NCBI GenBank assembly: GCA_903960915.1 | Contig: CAJCCO010000065.1 | Location: 1 to 41,991, forward strand | Length of the DNA stretch: 41,991 nt | Source of the DNA: an uncultured beta proteobacterium | GTDB taxonomy: Bacteria > Pseudomonadota > Gammaproteobacteria > Burkholderiales > Burkholderiaceae_C | Direction of reading: 5' to 3' | Shown here: positions 1-7,596 of the stretch, one piece after another | How the letters are laid out: the number at the start of each line of letters is the position of its first letter | Numbering within the stretch: the stretch's first letter is position 1 | Position numbers and translations under genes: made by a program | Notes under the pieces: model-generated | Database searches by the model: none | Told to the model about the DNA's origin: nothing | What the model saw: only the letters and a program-made list of their open reading frames with translations

Positions 1-644
1 CGCATACCGCCCAGGAAAGAGCAAACCAGGATACCGGCCAGGCCGGCAAAAATACCCACTTCAAAAGCCAGACCGGTCAGACGTGCGGTGATCAGGCCAA
101 CGCCATAAATCTGTGCCACCACATAGGTGAAGGAGCACAAGATGGCAGCGAACACGCCAATCAGACGGGGCAGGTTGCCTTCATAGCGGGCACCCAAGAA
201 GTCAGGAATGGTGAACTGACCAAACTTGCGCAGGTAGGGCGCCAGAAAGAGCGCCACCAGGCAGTAACCGCCGGTCCAGCCCAGAATGAAAGCCAGGCCG
301 CCGTAACCCGTGAGGTACAGCGTACCGGCCATGCCGATGAAGGACGCCGCAGACATCCAGTCAGCGCCGGTTGCCATGCCGTTGTACATGGCAGGCACAC
401 GTCGGCCAGCCACATAGTATTCGGCTGCATCATTGGTTCGGCTCATCACGCCGATGCCGGCATAGAGCAGCACCGTGGCAGCCAGAAACAGATAGCCGAT
501 CCAGGCCTTGGGCAAGCCCATTTGCTCCAGGACGGCCAGTACGATCACGAAAGCAATGAAGCCCCCGGTGTACCAGGTGTAGACCTTGTTCAGGCCTTTT
601 TTAAAGTCGCTTTGCGACTGGTTTTCACCGCCAAACATACCCAT
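1..644 (-). CDS. Sodium:solute symporter, VC_2705-like (C-terminus cut by window edge)
   Basis: Inner-membrane symporter of the sodium:solute symporter (SSS) family, probably taking up a small carboxylate such as acetate; the substrate is inferred from family and partner. About 214 residues are visible, starting MGMFGGENQS, with hydrophobic helices and typical SSS stretches (GADWMSAASF and later TIPDFLGARY). The reading frame is open to position 1, so the remaining helices lie outside the window. The ATG at 644 overlaps the TAA of the DUF485 gene by one base (TAATG), which implies translational coupling. DUF485 next to an SSS symporter is the yjcH-actP type of arrangement. Pairing with a divergent CBS/nucleotidyltransferase gene and an exonuclease points to the VC_2705 subfamily rather than to ActP itself. 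Confidence 0.85.
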   Translation of the reverse strand, partial: MGMFGGENQSQSDFKKGLNKVYTWYTGGFIAFVIVLAVLEQMGLPKAWIGYLFLAATVLLYAGIGVMSRTNDAAEYYVAGRRVPAMYNGMATGADWMSAASFIGMAGTLYLTGYGGLAFILGWTGGYCLVALFLAPYLRKFGQFTIPDFLGARYEGNLPRLIGVFAAILCSFTYVVAQIYGVGLITARLTGLAFEVGIFAGLAGILVCSFLGGM

Positions 645-904
645 TATTCTTCTCCTTCTGCAACACCGTATTCGATGTCAAGCTTGTTCATGTAGCGTGC
701 GTAGTACCAGATGATCAGGCAGTACACCACCAGCGCCCCCTGGGCTGCAACCCAGAAGGAAAACGGCCAGCCAAAAAAGCTGAAGGTGAGTTCACGCGCG
801 AAATAAACCACCACAAATGTCACAAAGAACCAAATGCCCAACAAGATGGCAGTGATTCGCAGATTTTTGCTCCAGTACTCTTGGTGCCTCGCCGATAGTT
901 GCAT
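644..904 (-). CDS. DUF485 membrane protein, symporter partner
   Basis: Small inner-membrane protein of 86 residues with two hydrophobic segments (about residues 15-38 and 45-68) and a charged, acidic C-terminus ending EGEE. This is the DUF485 (YjcH-like) family, found directly upstream of SSS-type carboxylate symporters; its biochemical role is not established. The start ATG at 904 follows a clear AGGAG ribosome site in the minus-strand sequence. Its stop overlaps the symporter start by one base, so the two are made together. It lies 32 bases after the TPR gene and may share that transcript. Confidence 0.85.
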   Translation of the reverse strand: MQLSARHQEYWSKNLRITAILLGIWFFVTFVVVYFARELTFSFFGWPFSFWVAAQGALVVYCLIIWYYARYMNKLDIEYGVAEGEE

Positions 905-936
905 AGCTCGTCTCCTGTTTTTAGGTTAAACACATC

Positions 937-1554
937 TCAAATCAAATGACCGACTAACAGGCCGGTTTCACGCTCCAACTGGGCTGCGACCTTAGGCTCA
1001 AAGCCCTTCAAGTGACGAATCACTTTCAGCGCTTCGTTGGTCTGCTTCAGGTCCACATGCACCCTGGCCAACTGGTACCAGCCAAACGGACTCATGGGTT
1101 GGAGTTGGGTATTGCGCTTGAGCGCTGCCAGCGCGTCTTCAAGGCGGCCTTGACGAATGAGTACCAGACCGAGGCCATACCAGGCGCGGTCCATTTTTTC
1201 CTCAATCGCAATGGCGGCGAGAAAACCCCGTTCGGCATCTTCCAGCCGACCGAGTTCTTCGCTGACAAAAGCATGGTTGAAATGGGCATTCGACTTGTCT
1301 GGCGAGAGCGCCAGAACCTTCTCGAAATAGTTCAGGGCCTGCACCCAATCGCTGGCTTGCATGGCGTCATAGGCCATGCTGTTGAGGGCCAGCTGATCCT
1401 GGGGCGACTTCTCCAAAATGCCCAGGAAGACGTTTCTGGCCAGGGGTCGCAGGCCGACAAACAACAGTATTTTGGCGCGCCAGTGCTGCAAAAAGAGATC
1501 GAGTCGGCTCATGCCGGCGGCCGTAGAAGGCATGGCTTGGGTTTCTACTGGCAT
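937..1554 (-). CDS. Tetratricopeptide repeat protein
   Basis: Protein of about 205 residues made mostly of TPR helix pairs. Successive 34-residue units can be seen from DQLALNSMAYDAMQ onward, with the usual alanine, glycine and tyrosine pattern (for example AWYGLGLVLIRQGRLEDAL). TPR proteins act as protein-protein scaffolds; the partner here is unknown. I chose the ATG at 1554, preceded by a G-rich ribosome site. A GTG at 1578 with an AAGG upstream is an alternative that adds eight residues. The start lies inside the end of the upstream membrane-protein gene (10-base overlap), so the two are probably translationally coupled. There is no signal peptide. The function of the pair is not recognised. 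Confidence 0.75.
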   Translation of the reverse strand: MPVETQAMPSTAAGMSRLDLFLQHWRAKILLFVGLRPLARNVFLGILEKSPQDQLALNSMAYDAMQASDWVQALNYFEKVLALSPDKSNAHFNHAFVSEELGRLEDAERGFLAAIAIEEKMDRAWYGLGLVLIRQGRLEDALAALKRNTQLQPMSPFGWYQLARVHVDLKQTNEALKVIRHLKGFEPKVAAQLERETGLLVGHLI

Positions 1555-1892
1555 GCTGCGCCCCCAGCCTGAAGACACAAGTCAACCTTGGCCATGACCA
1601 CCAACACCCAGGCAATGAGGAGCCAGCTGGCGGCGGCCAACGGAATATGCTGGTCCAGAATCAGTTTGGGACTGATAAGACGGGTAAGCCAGAGCGCCGG
1701 CTTGGCCGCCACATCGAGCAATTGCCAAAACACATTGGTCTGTCGCTTGACGCCCGCCAGGAGGCCCAGCAGAAAGCGCCCGACGATGAACATCAGGGAC
1801 AGCTCGATCAAACTTTTCAAAATCACCACAGACAACAGCATAGAGACCCAAAAATTTCCGAATGGAATTTCAATACTCCGCACTTTGTTCAA
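1545..1892 (-). CDS. Small inner-membrane protein, unknown function
   Basis: Hypothetical protein of about 115 residues with two or three hydrophobic segments: roughly residues 17-45 (LLSVVILKSLIELSLMFIVG) and 88-108 (AAASWLLIAWVLVVMA). The middle is amphipathic and basic. I do not recognise a characterised family; the layout is faintly like YggT but lacks convincing motifs. The start is uncertain: TTG at 1892 gives the full length, GTG at 1883 is possible, and the first ATG would begin at residue 18. It overlaps the TPR gene by 10 bases and heads the minus-strand group that leads to the DUF485-symporter pair. Confidence 0.6.
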   Translation of the reverse strand: MNKVRSIEIPFGNFWVSMLLSVVILKSLIELSLMFIVGRFLLGLLAGVKRQTNVFWQLLDVAAKPALWLTRLISPKLILDQHIPLAAASWLLIAWVLVVMAKVDLCLQAGGAACQ

Positions 1893-2095
1893 TGTGCCTG
1901 ACCAAATACTGACAACCCTACAAAGCCACCCCTAAAAAATAAGGGATAACCCTTTGGTATTTTTTCACCTGGCAATATTTAGCCTGCTTTGCGGCCTTAA
2001 CAAGGGTAAATCCTAGGCACTTAATAGATGAGACCGCCTTCGCAAGATGCGCTTTCAGGTCAGTGCGGCCAATGCTAAACTGACTCTAACAACCC

Positions 2096-4027
2096 ATGGC
2101 GACATCTACCGACGAGGATCGAGGCAAGCAAGCCGGCCCCGCATCTGGTTCAACAGTCAGGCCCTCCGGCAGCCTACTTGAGAACCTTCGCCAGGAGTTG
2201 GCAAGGCATGTGCCTTTTGCCCAGATGGCAGCCGCCGACCTGGACTATTTCCTGTCTCAATCTTGCCAGCAATACTTCGCGCCCGACGAGACACTGGTCG
2301 ACCCGGGCCAGGGCGAAGTGAAGCAACTCATTTATATACGCCGCGGCGCAGTCACCGGGACGCGCGAGCTGGCTGGGCAGATGGGTGGCGCCCTTGCCTA
2401 CCAGGCCGGCGACCTGTTTCCACTTAGCGCTGCCATGGCAGGACGGGCAGTGACCGCCACGTACCGAGCCACCGCTGACACCTTTGTGTTGTTGCTGCCA
2501 GTCGCTGCCATGCATACTCTGGCCAGACAGAGTCCGGTGTTTGCGGATTTTCTGACGCAACGCTCCAACCAGTTTTTGGCGCTGTCTCAAAAGGCCCTGC
2601 TTGGCGCTTATGCCGCCCATGCGATGAATGAGCAATCGCTAGAAAAACCGCTGGGCGAGATGCTTGGCAAAGCGCCCGTCAGCTGCGCGCCTGATACGCC
2701 CTTGCGCGACGCCTTGCAGGCCATGCACCAGCAACGCATTGGCTCCATGCTGGTGACTGACACGGCCGGACAACCGGTCGGCATCCTCACCCGCTTCGAT
2801 ATTCTGGGCAAGATCACGCTGGCGCAGCTGCCGCTGAGCACGCCGATAGCCGAAGTCATGGTGCAACCGGTGCTGTCACTGAGCACCGAGCACACGGCGC
2901 AAGACGCCGCGCTGCTGATGTCGCGCCATGGCATGCGCCATGTGCCGGTGACGCGAAATGGCATGGCCGTCGGGATGGTCTCCGAGCGCGATCTGTTCGC
3001 GATGCAAAAGCAAAGCCTGAAAAATGTCAGCACCGCCCTGCACGCCGCCACCGACGTGGTGGCGCTGCAACGTGCCGCAGAAGACATTCGCCGGCTTGCG
3101 CGCAACCTGCTCAGGCAAGGTGTGCAGGCGCGCCAGCTGACGGCCATGATCAGCCACCTCAACGACCTGCTGACCGAACAACTGCTGAAACTGAAATCCC
3201 GGGCGCATGGCATCAATCTGGACCGGCTCTGCTGGCTGGCGCTGGGCTCGGAGGGGCGCGGTGAACAGACCATTGCCACCGACCAGGACAACGCACTGAT
3301 CCTGCCCAACGGCACATCAGAGGCCGAGCGCGAGAAGATCCGCATCTTTGCGCATGAGGTTAACCTGGCGCTGGATGCCTGCGGCTACCCCTTGTGCCAT
3401 GGGGGGGTGATGGCTGGTGAAGCGGCCTGCTGCCTGACGCTGGACGAGTGGCGGGCCCGCTTTGGGCACTGGGTCGCCCAAGGTTCACCACAAGACCTGC
3501 TGAACGCCAGTATTTTCTTTGACTTCCGCTGCCTGACGGGCGATGCCCAACTGGCCGAAAGCTTGCGCATGGAAGTGATGCAGACGGCCAGAAACACACC
3601 GCGCTTTCTCAAGCAGATGGCGCTCAATGCATTAACCCGCAGCGTGGCCTTGAACTGGCGCGGCGCCATCGATACCGACGACACAGGCAGCATTGACCTC
3701 AAGCTGAACGGCACGGCGGTCATCGTCGACGCAGCACGCCTGTACAGCCTGGCGCTGGGCATTGACCCTACCAACACGCGTCAGCGACTGGAAGCCGCCG
3801 GAGAAAAAATGCAACTGGGCGCTAATGAGTACGGCGCCTGGGTCAGCGGTTTCGAGTTTCTGCAAATGCTGCGATTGCGTGTACAGCTTGAGGCTGGCAC
3901 TGCGGTGAAGGAACCCAACCGGCTACGTGTCGCCGACTTGAACGACATAGACCAGCGCATCCTGCGCGAGTCTTTCCGCGTGGCGCGGATGCTGCAGCAG
4001 CGGATGCAACTGGACTACCAGCGATGA
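2096..4027 (+). CDS. Cyclic nucleotide-binding/CBS domain protein with DUF294 nucleotidyltransferase
   Basis: Cytoplasmic signalling protein of 643 residues. In order it has a cNMP-binding-like beta domain (about 30-150), two CBS domains (about 185-240 and 250-305; GSMLVTDTAGQPVGILTRFD and HVPVTRNGMAVGMVSERD), then a DUF294 nucleotidyltransferase (about 340-480) and a helical substrate-binding C-terminus. The nucleotidyltransferase signature GSEGRGEQ begins at residue 384 and is followed by TDQDNAL, giving the acidic metal ligands. The architecture resembles GlnD-type nucleotidyltransferases coupled to nucleotide-sensing domains. The target is unknown; linkage to the SSS symporter across the divergent gap suggests that transport or acetate use is the controlled process. 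It overlaps the next gene by four bases (ATGA). Confidence 0.9.
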   Translation: MATSTDEDRGKQAGPASGSTVRPSGSLLENLRQELARHVPFAQMAAADLDYFLSQSCQQYFAPDETLVDPGQGEVKQLIYIRRGAVTGTRELAGQMGGALAYQAGDLFPLSAAMAGRAVTATYRATADTFVLLLPVAAMHTLARQSPVFADFLTQRSNQFLALSQKALLGAYAAHAMNEQSLEKPLGEMLGKAPVSCAPDTPLRDALQAMHQQRIGSMLVTDTAGQPVGILTRFDILGKITLAQLPLSTPIAEVMVQPVLSLSTEHTAQDAALLMSRHGMRHVPVTRNGMAVGMVSERDLFAMQKQSLKNVSTALHAATDVVALQRAAEDIRRLARNLLRQGVQARQLTAMISHLNDLLTEQLLKLKSRAHGINLDRLCWLALGSEGRGEQTIATDQDNALILPNGTSEAEREKIRIFAHEVNLALDACGYPLCHGGVMAGEAACCLTLDEWRARFGHWVAQGSPQDLLNASIFFDFRCLTGDAQLAESLRMEVMQTARNTPRFLKQMALNALTRSVALNWRGAIDTDDTGSIDLKLNGTAVIVDAARLYSLALGIDPTNTRQRLEAAGEKMQLGANEYGAWVSGFEFLQMLRLRVQLEAGTAVKEPNRLRVADLNDIDQRILRESFRVARMLQQRMQLDYQR

Positions 4028-4683
4028 GCCTTGGCTGGCTGGCACGCTGGCATGCGCTCTGGGGTGCGCGCCATAACGTCAACGAACAACGTTGGGTCAT
4101 GCTGGATGTAGAGACCAGCGGCCTGAATGCACGACAAGACCGCCTGCTGGCAATTGCCGCCATTGCGCTGCATGTTGACTGGTCGAAAAAAACGCTTCGG
4201 GTTGCCTTGGCTGACAGCTTTGAAGTTGTGTTGCGGCAGGAAAGCGGCTCCAGCAAAGACAATATTTTGCTGCATGGCATCGGGGTGCATGCACAGCGTT
4301 CGGGCATGTTGCCAACCCAGGCCCTGGGGGCTTTTGCCGAGTTTGCCGGCAATTCGCCACTGCTGGCCTTTCATGCGGCGTTTGATCAGACAGTGATCAA
4401 CCGCCACATGCGCCAAGTTCTGGGTACCCGCCTGCCCAACCCGTGGCTGGACATTGACCATTTGTGCGCCGTCACTTTCGATTCGGTGCGTGCCCGCGCT
4501 CTGGACGACTGGATGAAACACTTTGGCATTGAATGTGCCGTGCGACACCAGGCGGCGGCAGACACACTCGCAGAGTGCGAGCTGTTACAACGCATCTGGC
4601 CCAAAGTGGCAGCCCAATGCAATCAATGGCGTGATGTGCAACGCCTCGCGGCCGGGCATCGCTGGATGGCCCGTTCAGGCTGA
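4024..4683 (+). CDS. DEDDh 3'-5' exonuclease, DnaQ/epsilon-like
   Basis: Exonuclease of 219 residues in the DnaQ-like superfamily. The three Exo motifs are complete: D28 and E30 in VMLDVETSG (ExoI), D121 in HAAFDQ (ExoII), and H175 with D180 in HQAAAD (ExoIII). It should therefore be an active 3'-5' nuclease on DNA or RNA ends. It is shorter than a polymerase III epsilon with its tail, and it is translationally coupled to the CBS/nucleotidyltransferase gene by an ATGA overlap, which argues for a role tied to that regulator and not for replication proofreading. The gene pair beside an SSS symporter is a recurring proteobacterial association; why a nuclease belongs there is not known. Confidence 0.88.
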   Translation: MSLGWLARWHALWGARHNVNEQRWVMLDVETSGLNARQDRLLAIAAIALHVDWSKKTLRVALADSFEVVLRQESGSSKDNILLHGIGVHAQRSGMLPTQALGAFAEFAGNSPLLAFHAAFDQTVINRHMRQVLGTRLPNPWLDIDHLCAVTFDSVRARALDDWMKHFGIECAVRHQAAADTLAECELLQRIWPKVAAQCNQWRDVQRLAAGHRWMARSG

Positions 4684-4708
4684 GCGCGGATCGGCCACCG
4701 ATCGCGCT
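4683..4708. terminator. Hairpin between convergent genes
   Basis: Inverted repeat AGCGCGGATCGG, loop CCA, then CCGATCGCGCT (one bulged base). It starts at the last base of the exonuclease stop codon and ends 12 bases before the stop of the convergent isomerase gene. There is no U-run on either side, so it is a weak or Rho-assisted bidirectional terminator at best. The following 25 bases repeat the CCGATCGC element once more in degenerate form. Confidence 0.4.
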
Positions 4709-4720
4709 ACAAAGAACGCG

Positions 4721-5362
4721 CTATACCGATCGCACTGTACCGACCTGCACCTTGGCCGCAGCATCCCAGTCGGCGCTGGCAAACCAGGGGTCGGCGTTGA
4801 GGTAATCGCGCAGCATGGGCAAGGCATCAAAGCCCCAGAACAATTTGCCGTCCACCGCCAAGGTGGGCACGCCAAACACACCGTGCTGAATGGCTTCTTC
4901 GGTATGGGCTTTGAGTTGCGCCTTGACCTCGTCGCTGTTGACGCCGCGTGCGGGCGCCAGCAACTCGGTCACGGCCTGCAGGCGCTGGGTATCGGCGGCG
5001 TCGGCACCGCCACGCCAAACGTGGCGCAGCAAGGTTTCACACACATAGCGGTTGGGCAGACCCTGCGCATCGCACGCTACAGCCAGGCGCAACAAGGCCA
5101 GCGGGTTGAACGGGTGCGCCGCGGGCAGTTGCAGGTCGAGCCCAAGCTGGCGCGCCTGCCATAGCACTTGACGGTAGGTCCAGTCGCGTTTGCCTGGCAT
5201 TTCTGCCGGACCGAGCTGGCCATGGTGTTTGAGCAGCGCGGCAAACAAAATGGGTTTGTAGGTTACGGTGTAGCTGTGGCCTTTCAAGGCCTCTGGCATG
5301 TGCTCAAAAGCCAGGTAGGCGTAGGGCGAAATGAAGTCGAGGTAAAACGTGATGTGTTTCAT
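4721..5362 (-). CDS. DsbA-fold 2-hydroxychromene-2-carboxylate isomerase family protein
   Basis: Protein of about 213 residues in the DsbA/HCCA-isomerase (kappa-class GST-like) family. The N-terminus MKHITFYLDFISPYAYLAFE has the family's FISPYAY motif, where serine replaces the CxxC cysteine of true DsbA; such proteins are glutathione-dependent isomerases. Later GVFGVPTLAVDGKLFWGFD is the usual cis-proline loop and C-terminal part. I took the ATG at 5362, preceded by AGGTGA, which is also the stop of the DUF1289 gene; a longer in-frame form would overlap that gene. There is no signal peptide, so it is cytoplasmic. It is last in the mccA-mvaB run. The true substrate is unknown; naphthalene-type pathways are not evident nearby. 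Confidence 0.82.
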   Translation of the reverse strand: MKHITFYLDFISPYAYLAFEHMPEALKGHSYTVTYKPILFAALLKHHGQLGPAEMPGKRDWTYRQVLWQARQLGLDLQLPAAHPFNPLALLRLAVACDAQGLPNRYVCETLLRHVWRGGADAADTQRLQAVTELLAPARGVNSDEVKAQLKAHTEEAIQHGVFGVPTLAVDGKLFWGFDALPMLRDYLNADPWFASADWDAAAKVQVGTVRSV

Positions 5363-5369
5363 GGCGCGG

Positions 5370-5669
5370 TCACCTGAAGTTGTCGATGCGTTGCGCAATC
5401 AAGCCCCACACCGCGTACTTGCGGGCACTGTCGGCGCGGCCCCACTCGCGGAGTTCTTCAAGGGTGCGTAAGCACCCCGCGCACCAGCCGCGCTCCCGGT
5501 CCATGCGACACACCGAGATACACGGTGAGGGCACAAGCGCTTGCGCGCTGGCGCCCAACACTTCGGCGCAGGCCGCCACCAGGGCGGGAGTGATGACCGT
5601 GGGCACCGAGGGTGAAGGATCGGGGGCGGGTGCAGGTGCAAAAGTGGGTGCAACAGTGGGTTGGGTCAT
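5370..5669 (-). CDS. DUF1289 protein
   Basis: Small protein of 99 residues. The C-terminal half has the DUF1289 pattern SPCISVCRMD...GWCAGCLRTLEELREW, with four cysteines spaced as in a possible metal or Fe-S site. The first 40 residues are low-complexity proline, alanine and threonine, probably disordered. No biochemical function is established for the family. It starts one base after the mvaB stop codon (TGACATG) and ends eight bases before the isomerase gene, so it is cotranscribed with both. Confidence 0.8.
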   Translation of the reverse strand: MTQPTVAPTFAPAPAPDPSPSVPTVITPALVAACAEVLGASAQALVPSPCISVCRMDRERGWCAGCLRTLEELREWGRADSARKYAVWGLIAQRIDNFR

Positions 5670-5670
5670 G

Positions 5671-6579
5671 TCAGTGGTGTCGTTTGTTAAGCAGCGCAGT
5701 GGCTGCGCGCGAGCCGGGCTTGCGGCCCAGGAACTCGCTGATGAAGACGCCGGCGTCGACCAGGCGGTCTAAGTCAATGCCGGTGTCTATGCCCATGCCA
5801 TGCAGCATGAACACCACGTCTTCAGTGGCCACGTTGCCGGTGGCGCCTTTGGCATAAGGGCAGCCGCCCAGGCCGGCCACCGAGGTGTCAAACTGCCACA
5901 CGCCCATTTGCAGACTGACCAACGTGTTGGCCAGGGCCTGGCCATAGGTGTCGTGAAAGTGGCCGGACACATCGTTCACGTTGTAGTGCTTGAGGGTGGC
6001 TTCCAGTGCCCGCTGTACTTTGAGTGGCGTGCCCACGCCAATGGTGTCGGCCACGCCCACGTGCTGCACACCAATGCTTTTCATGAGGCCGGCCAGGTAG
6101 TCCACCCGCTGGGGCGCAATGTCGCCTTCGTACGGGCAACCCACGGTGCAGCTCATGGCGCCACGCACGTAAATACCGGCCGCGCGCGCCGCCTCCACCA
6201 CAGGGGCAAAGCGCTCAATGCTTTGGGCTATGGAGCAGTTAATGTTCTTCTGGCTAAAAGCCTCGCTGGCCGCGCCAAACACCACGATCTCGTCGGGCCT
6301 GGAGGCCAGGGCCGCCTGCAGCCCCTGCAGGTTGGGGGTGAGCACCGAATAACGCACGCCGGGCTGGCGCGCAATGCCCGCCATGACCTGGGCGTTGTCT
6401 GCCATTTGGGGCACCCATTTGGGCGAGACAAAGCTGGTGACCTCAATCTCTTTCAGGCCCGCCGATTGCAGCCGGTGCACCAGCTCAATCTTGACGCTGG
6501 CGGGCACCTGCTGCTGCTCGTTTTGCAGGCCGTCACGCGGGCCGACATCGACCAGTTTGACTCGGGCGGGGTAATTCAT
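5671..6579 (-). CDS. mvaB: Hydroxymethylglutaryl-CoA lyase
   Basis: Cleaves 3-hydroxy-3-methylglutaryl-CoA to acetyl-CoA and acetoacetate, the last step of leucine degradation (LiuE in Pseudomonas naming). The 302-residue length is typical. Visible catalytic features are R15-D16 in VGPRDGLQNE, the metal histidines H207 and H209 in SGHFHDTYG, and the signature cysteine C240 in GLGGCPYAKGA. It is a TIM-barrel enzyme of the cytoplasm. It lies downstream of mccA and ghrA on the same strand, in keeping with the pathway order in which MccAB product, after hydration, feeds this lyase. Confidence 0.95.
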   Translation of the reverse strand: MNYPARVKLVDVGPRDGLQNEQQQVPASVKIELVHRLQSAGLKEIEVTSFVSPKWVPQMADNAQVMAGIARQPGVRYSVLTPNLQGLQAALASRPDEIVVFGAASEAFSQKNINCSIAQSIERFAPVVEAARAAGIYVRGAMSCTVGCPYEGDIAPQRVDYLAGLMKSIGVQHVGVADTIGVGTPLKVQRALEATLKHYNVNDVSGHFHDTYGQALANTLVSLQMGVWQFDTSVAGLGGCPYAKGATGNVATEDVVFMLHGMGIDTGIDLDRLVDAGVFISEFLGRKPGSRAATALLNKRHH

Positions 6580-6634
6580 TTTTCAAGTCGTCCTGGTGTC
6601 TTGGCTAGGTGGGGTGGCGGGGTTCAGTAGATTC

Positions 6635-7555
6635 TCAGTACCCGCGGGCGGCGTCCACGGTACCGGCCACGCGATGGCCCTGTGCCAAGGCGGCCATTTT
6701 CCCCACGATCTGCGCAATGCTGACCTCACGCATGGTGCGCGCCGAGTTGTGCGGGGTGATGGTGATTTGCGGGTGCTGCCAGAACGGGTGGCCGGCGGGC
6801 AGGGGTTCGGTGCGAAACACATCGAGCGTGGCACCGGCCAGATGGCCTTCGTGCAGCAGCGCGAGCAAGTCTTCTTCCACCAGATGCGCGCCACGCGCCA
6901 CGTTGATGAGGTAGCCACCGGGCTGCAAAAGCGCCAGCGTGTCGCGGCGCAGGATGTCGCGCGTCTCGGGCGTGAGCGGCAGCAGGCACACCAGCACGCG
7001 GCAGGAAGCCAAAAATTCAGGCAGTTGCTCGGCGCCGGCGTAGCACGGCACCCCGTCCAGATTTTTTTGGGAGCGGCTCCATCCCCGCACCGGAAATTCA
7101 AAGTGCTGCAAAGCACGCGCCACCCGTTGCCCAAGCACGCCCAAGCCCATGACGCCCACGGAAAAATCTGTGCGGTCCAGCGGTTTTCTAAACGACCATT
7201 TGCCCGCGCGCGTGTCGGCCTCGTACGCATCGAACTCGCGGGCGTGGCGAATCACGGCATGGCACACGTACTCGGCCATTTGCACCGACATACCCGCATC
7301 GTCCAAGCGCACCACGGTGGCTTGCGGGGGCAGGCGCAATTTCAGCAGGGCGTCTACCCCAGCGCCAATGTTGAACACGCCCTTGAGCTGCGTTTGCTCG
7401 TCAAAAAACTGCTGCGGCGGCGCCCACACCACGGCATGGTCTGCCGGCGCATCGCCGGGTTGCCAAAGGGAAACTTCAGCCTGCGGCAAGGCGGCACGCA
7501 AGCCCACCAACCAGGGCTCGGCCTTGGTGTCGGTACAGCAAAAAGTAATTTTCAT
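6635..7555 (-). CDS. ghrA: Glyoxylate/hydroxypyruvate reductase A
   Basis: NAD(P)H-dependent D-2-hydroxyacid dehydrogenase of about 306 residues that reduces glyoxylate and hydroxypyruvate. It begins MKITFCCTDT as in GhrA. The Rossmann motif GVMGLGVLGQRVA is in the middle, followed by INVARGAHLVEEDLL and the C-terminal ITITPHNSA with the catalytic histidine. I chose the ATG at 7555 because the homology starts there; an upstream ATG at 7573 would add six residues. It sits between mccA and mvaB although it has no step in leucine breakdown, so it is either a passenger or links to acetyl-CoA/glyoxylate metabolism. Confidence 0.85.
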   Translation of the reverse strand: MKITFCCTDTKAEPWLVGLRAALPQAEVSLWQPGDAPADHAVVWAPPQQFFDEQTQLKGVFNIGAGVDALLKLRLPPQATVVRLDDAGMSVQMAEYVCHAVIRHAREFDAYEADTRAGKWSFRKPLDRTDFSVGVMGLGVLGQRVARALQHFEFPVRGWSRSQKNLDGVPCYAGAEQLPEFLASCRVLVCLLPLTPETRDILRRDTLALLQPGGYLINVARGAHLVEEDLLALLHEGHLAGATLDVFRTEPLPAGHPFWQHPQITITPHNSARTMREVSIAQIVGKMAALAQGHRVAGTVDAARGY

Positions 7556-7596
7556 GGGGCTAGAGCCTAGCATTGACTGGAAACCATGGTGCGTTA

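Noticed and set aside
1941..1954. AAGGG-ATAA-CCCTT stem followed by a T-rich stretch, resembling a terminator
   Set aside because: It lies between two divergent gene starts, where no transcript should end, and the stem is only five base pairs.
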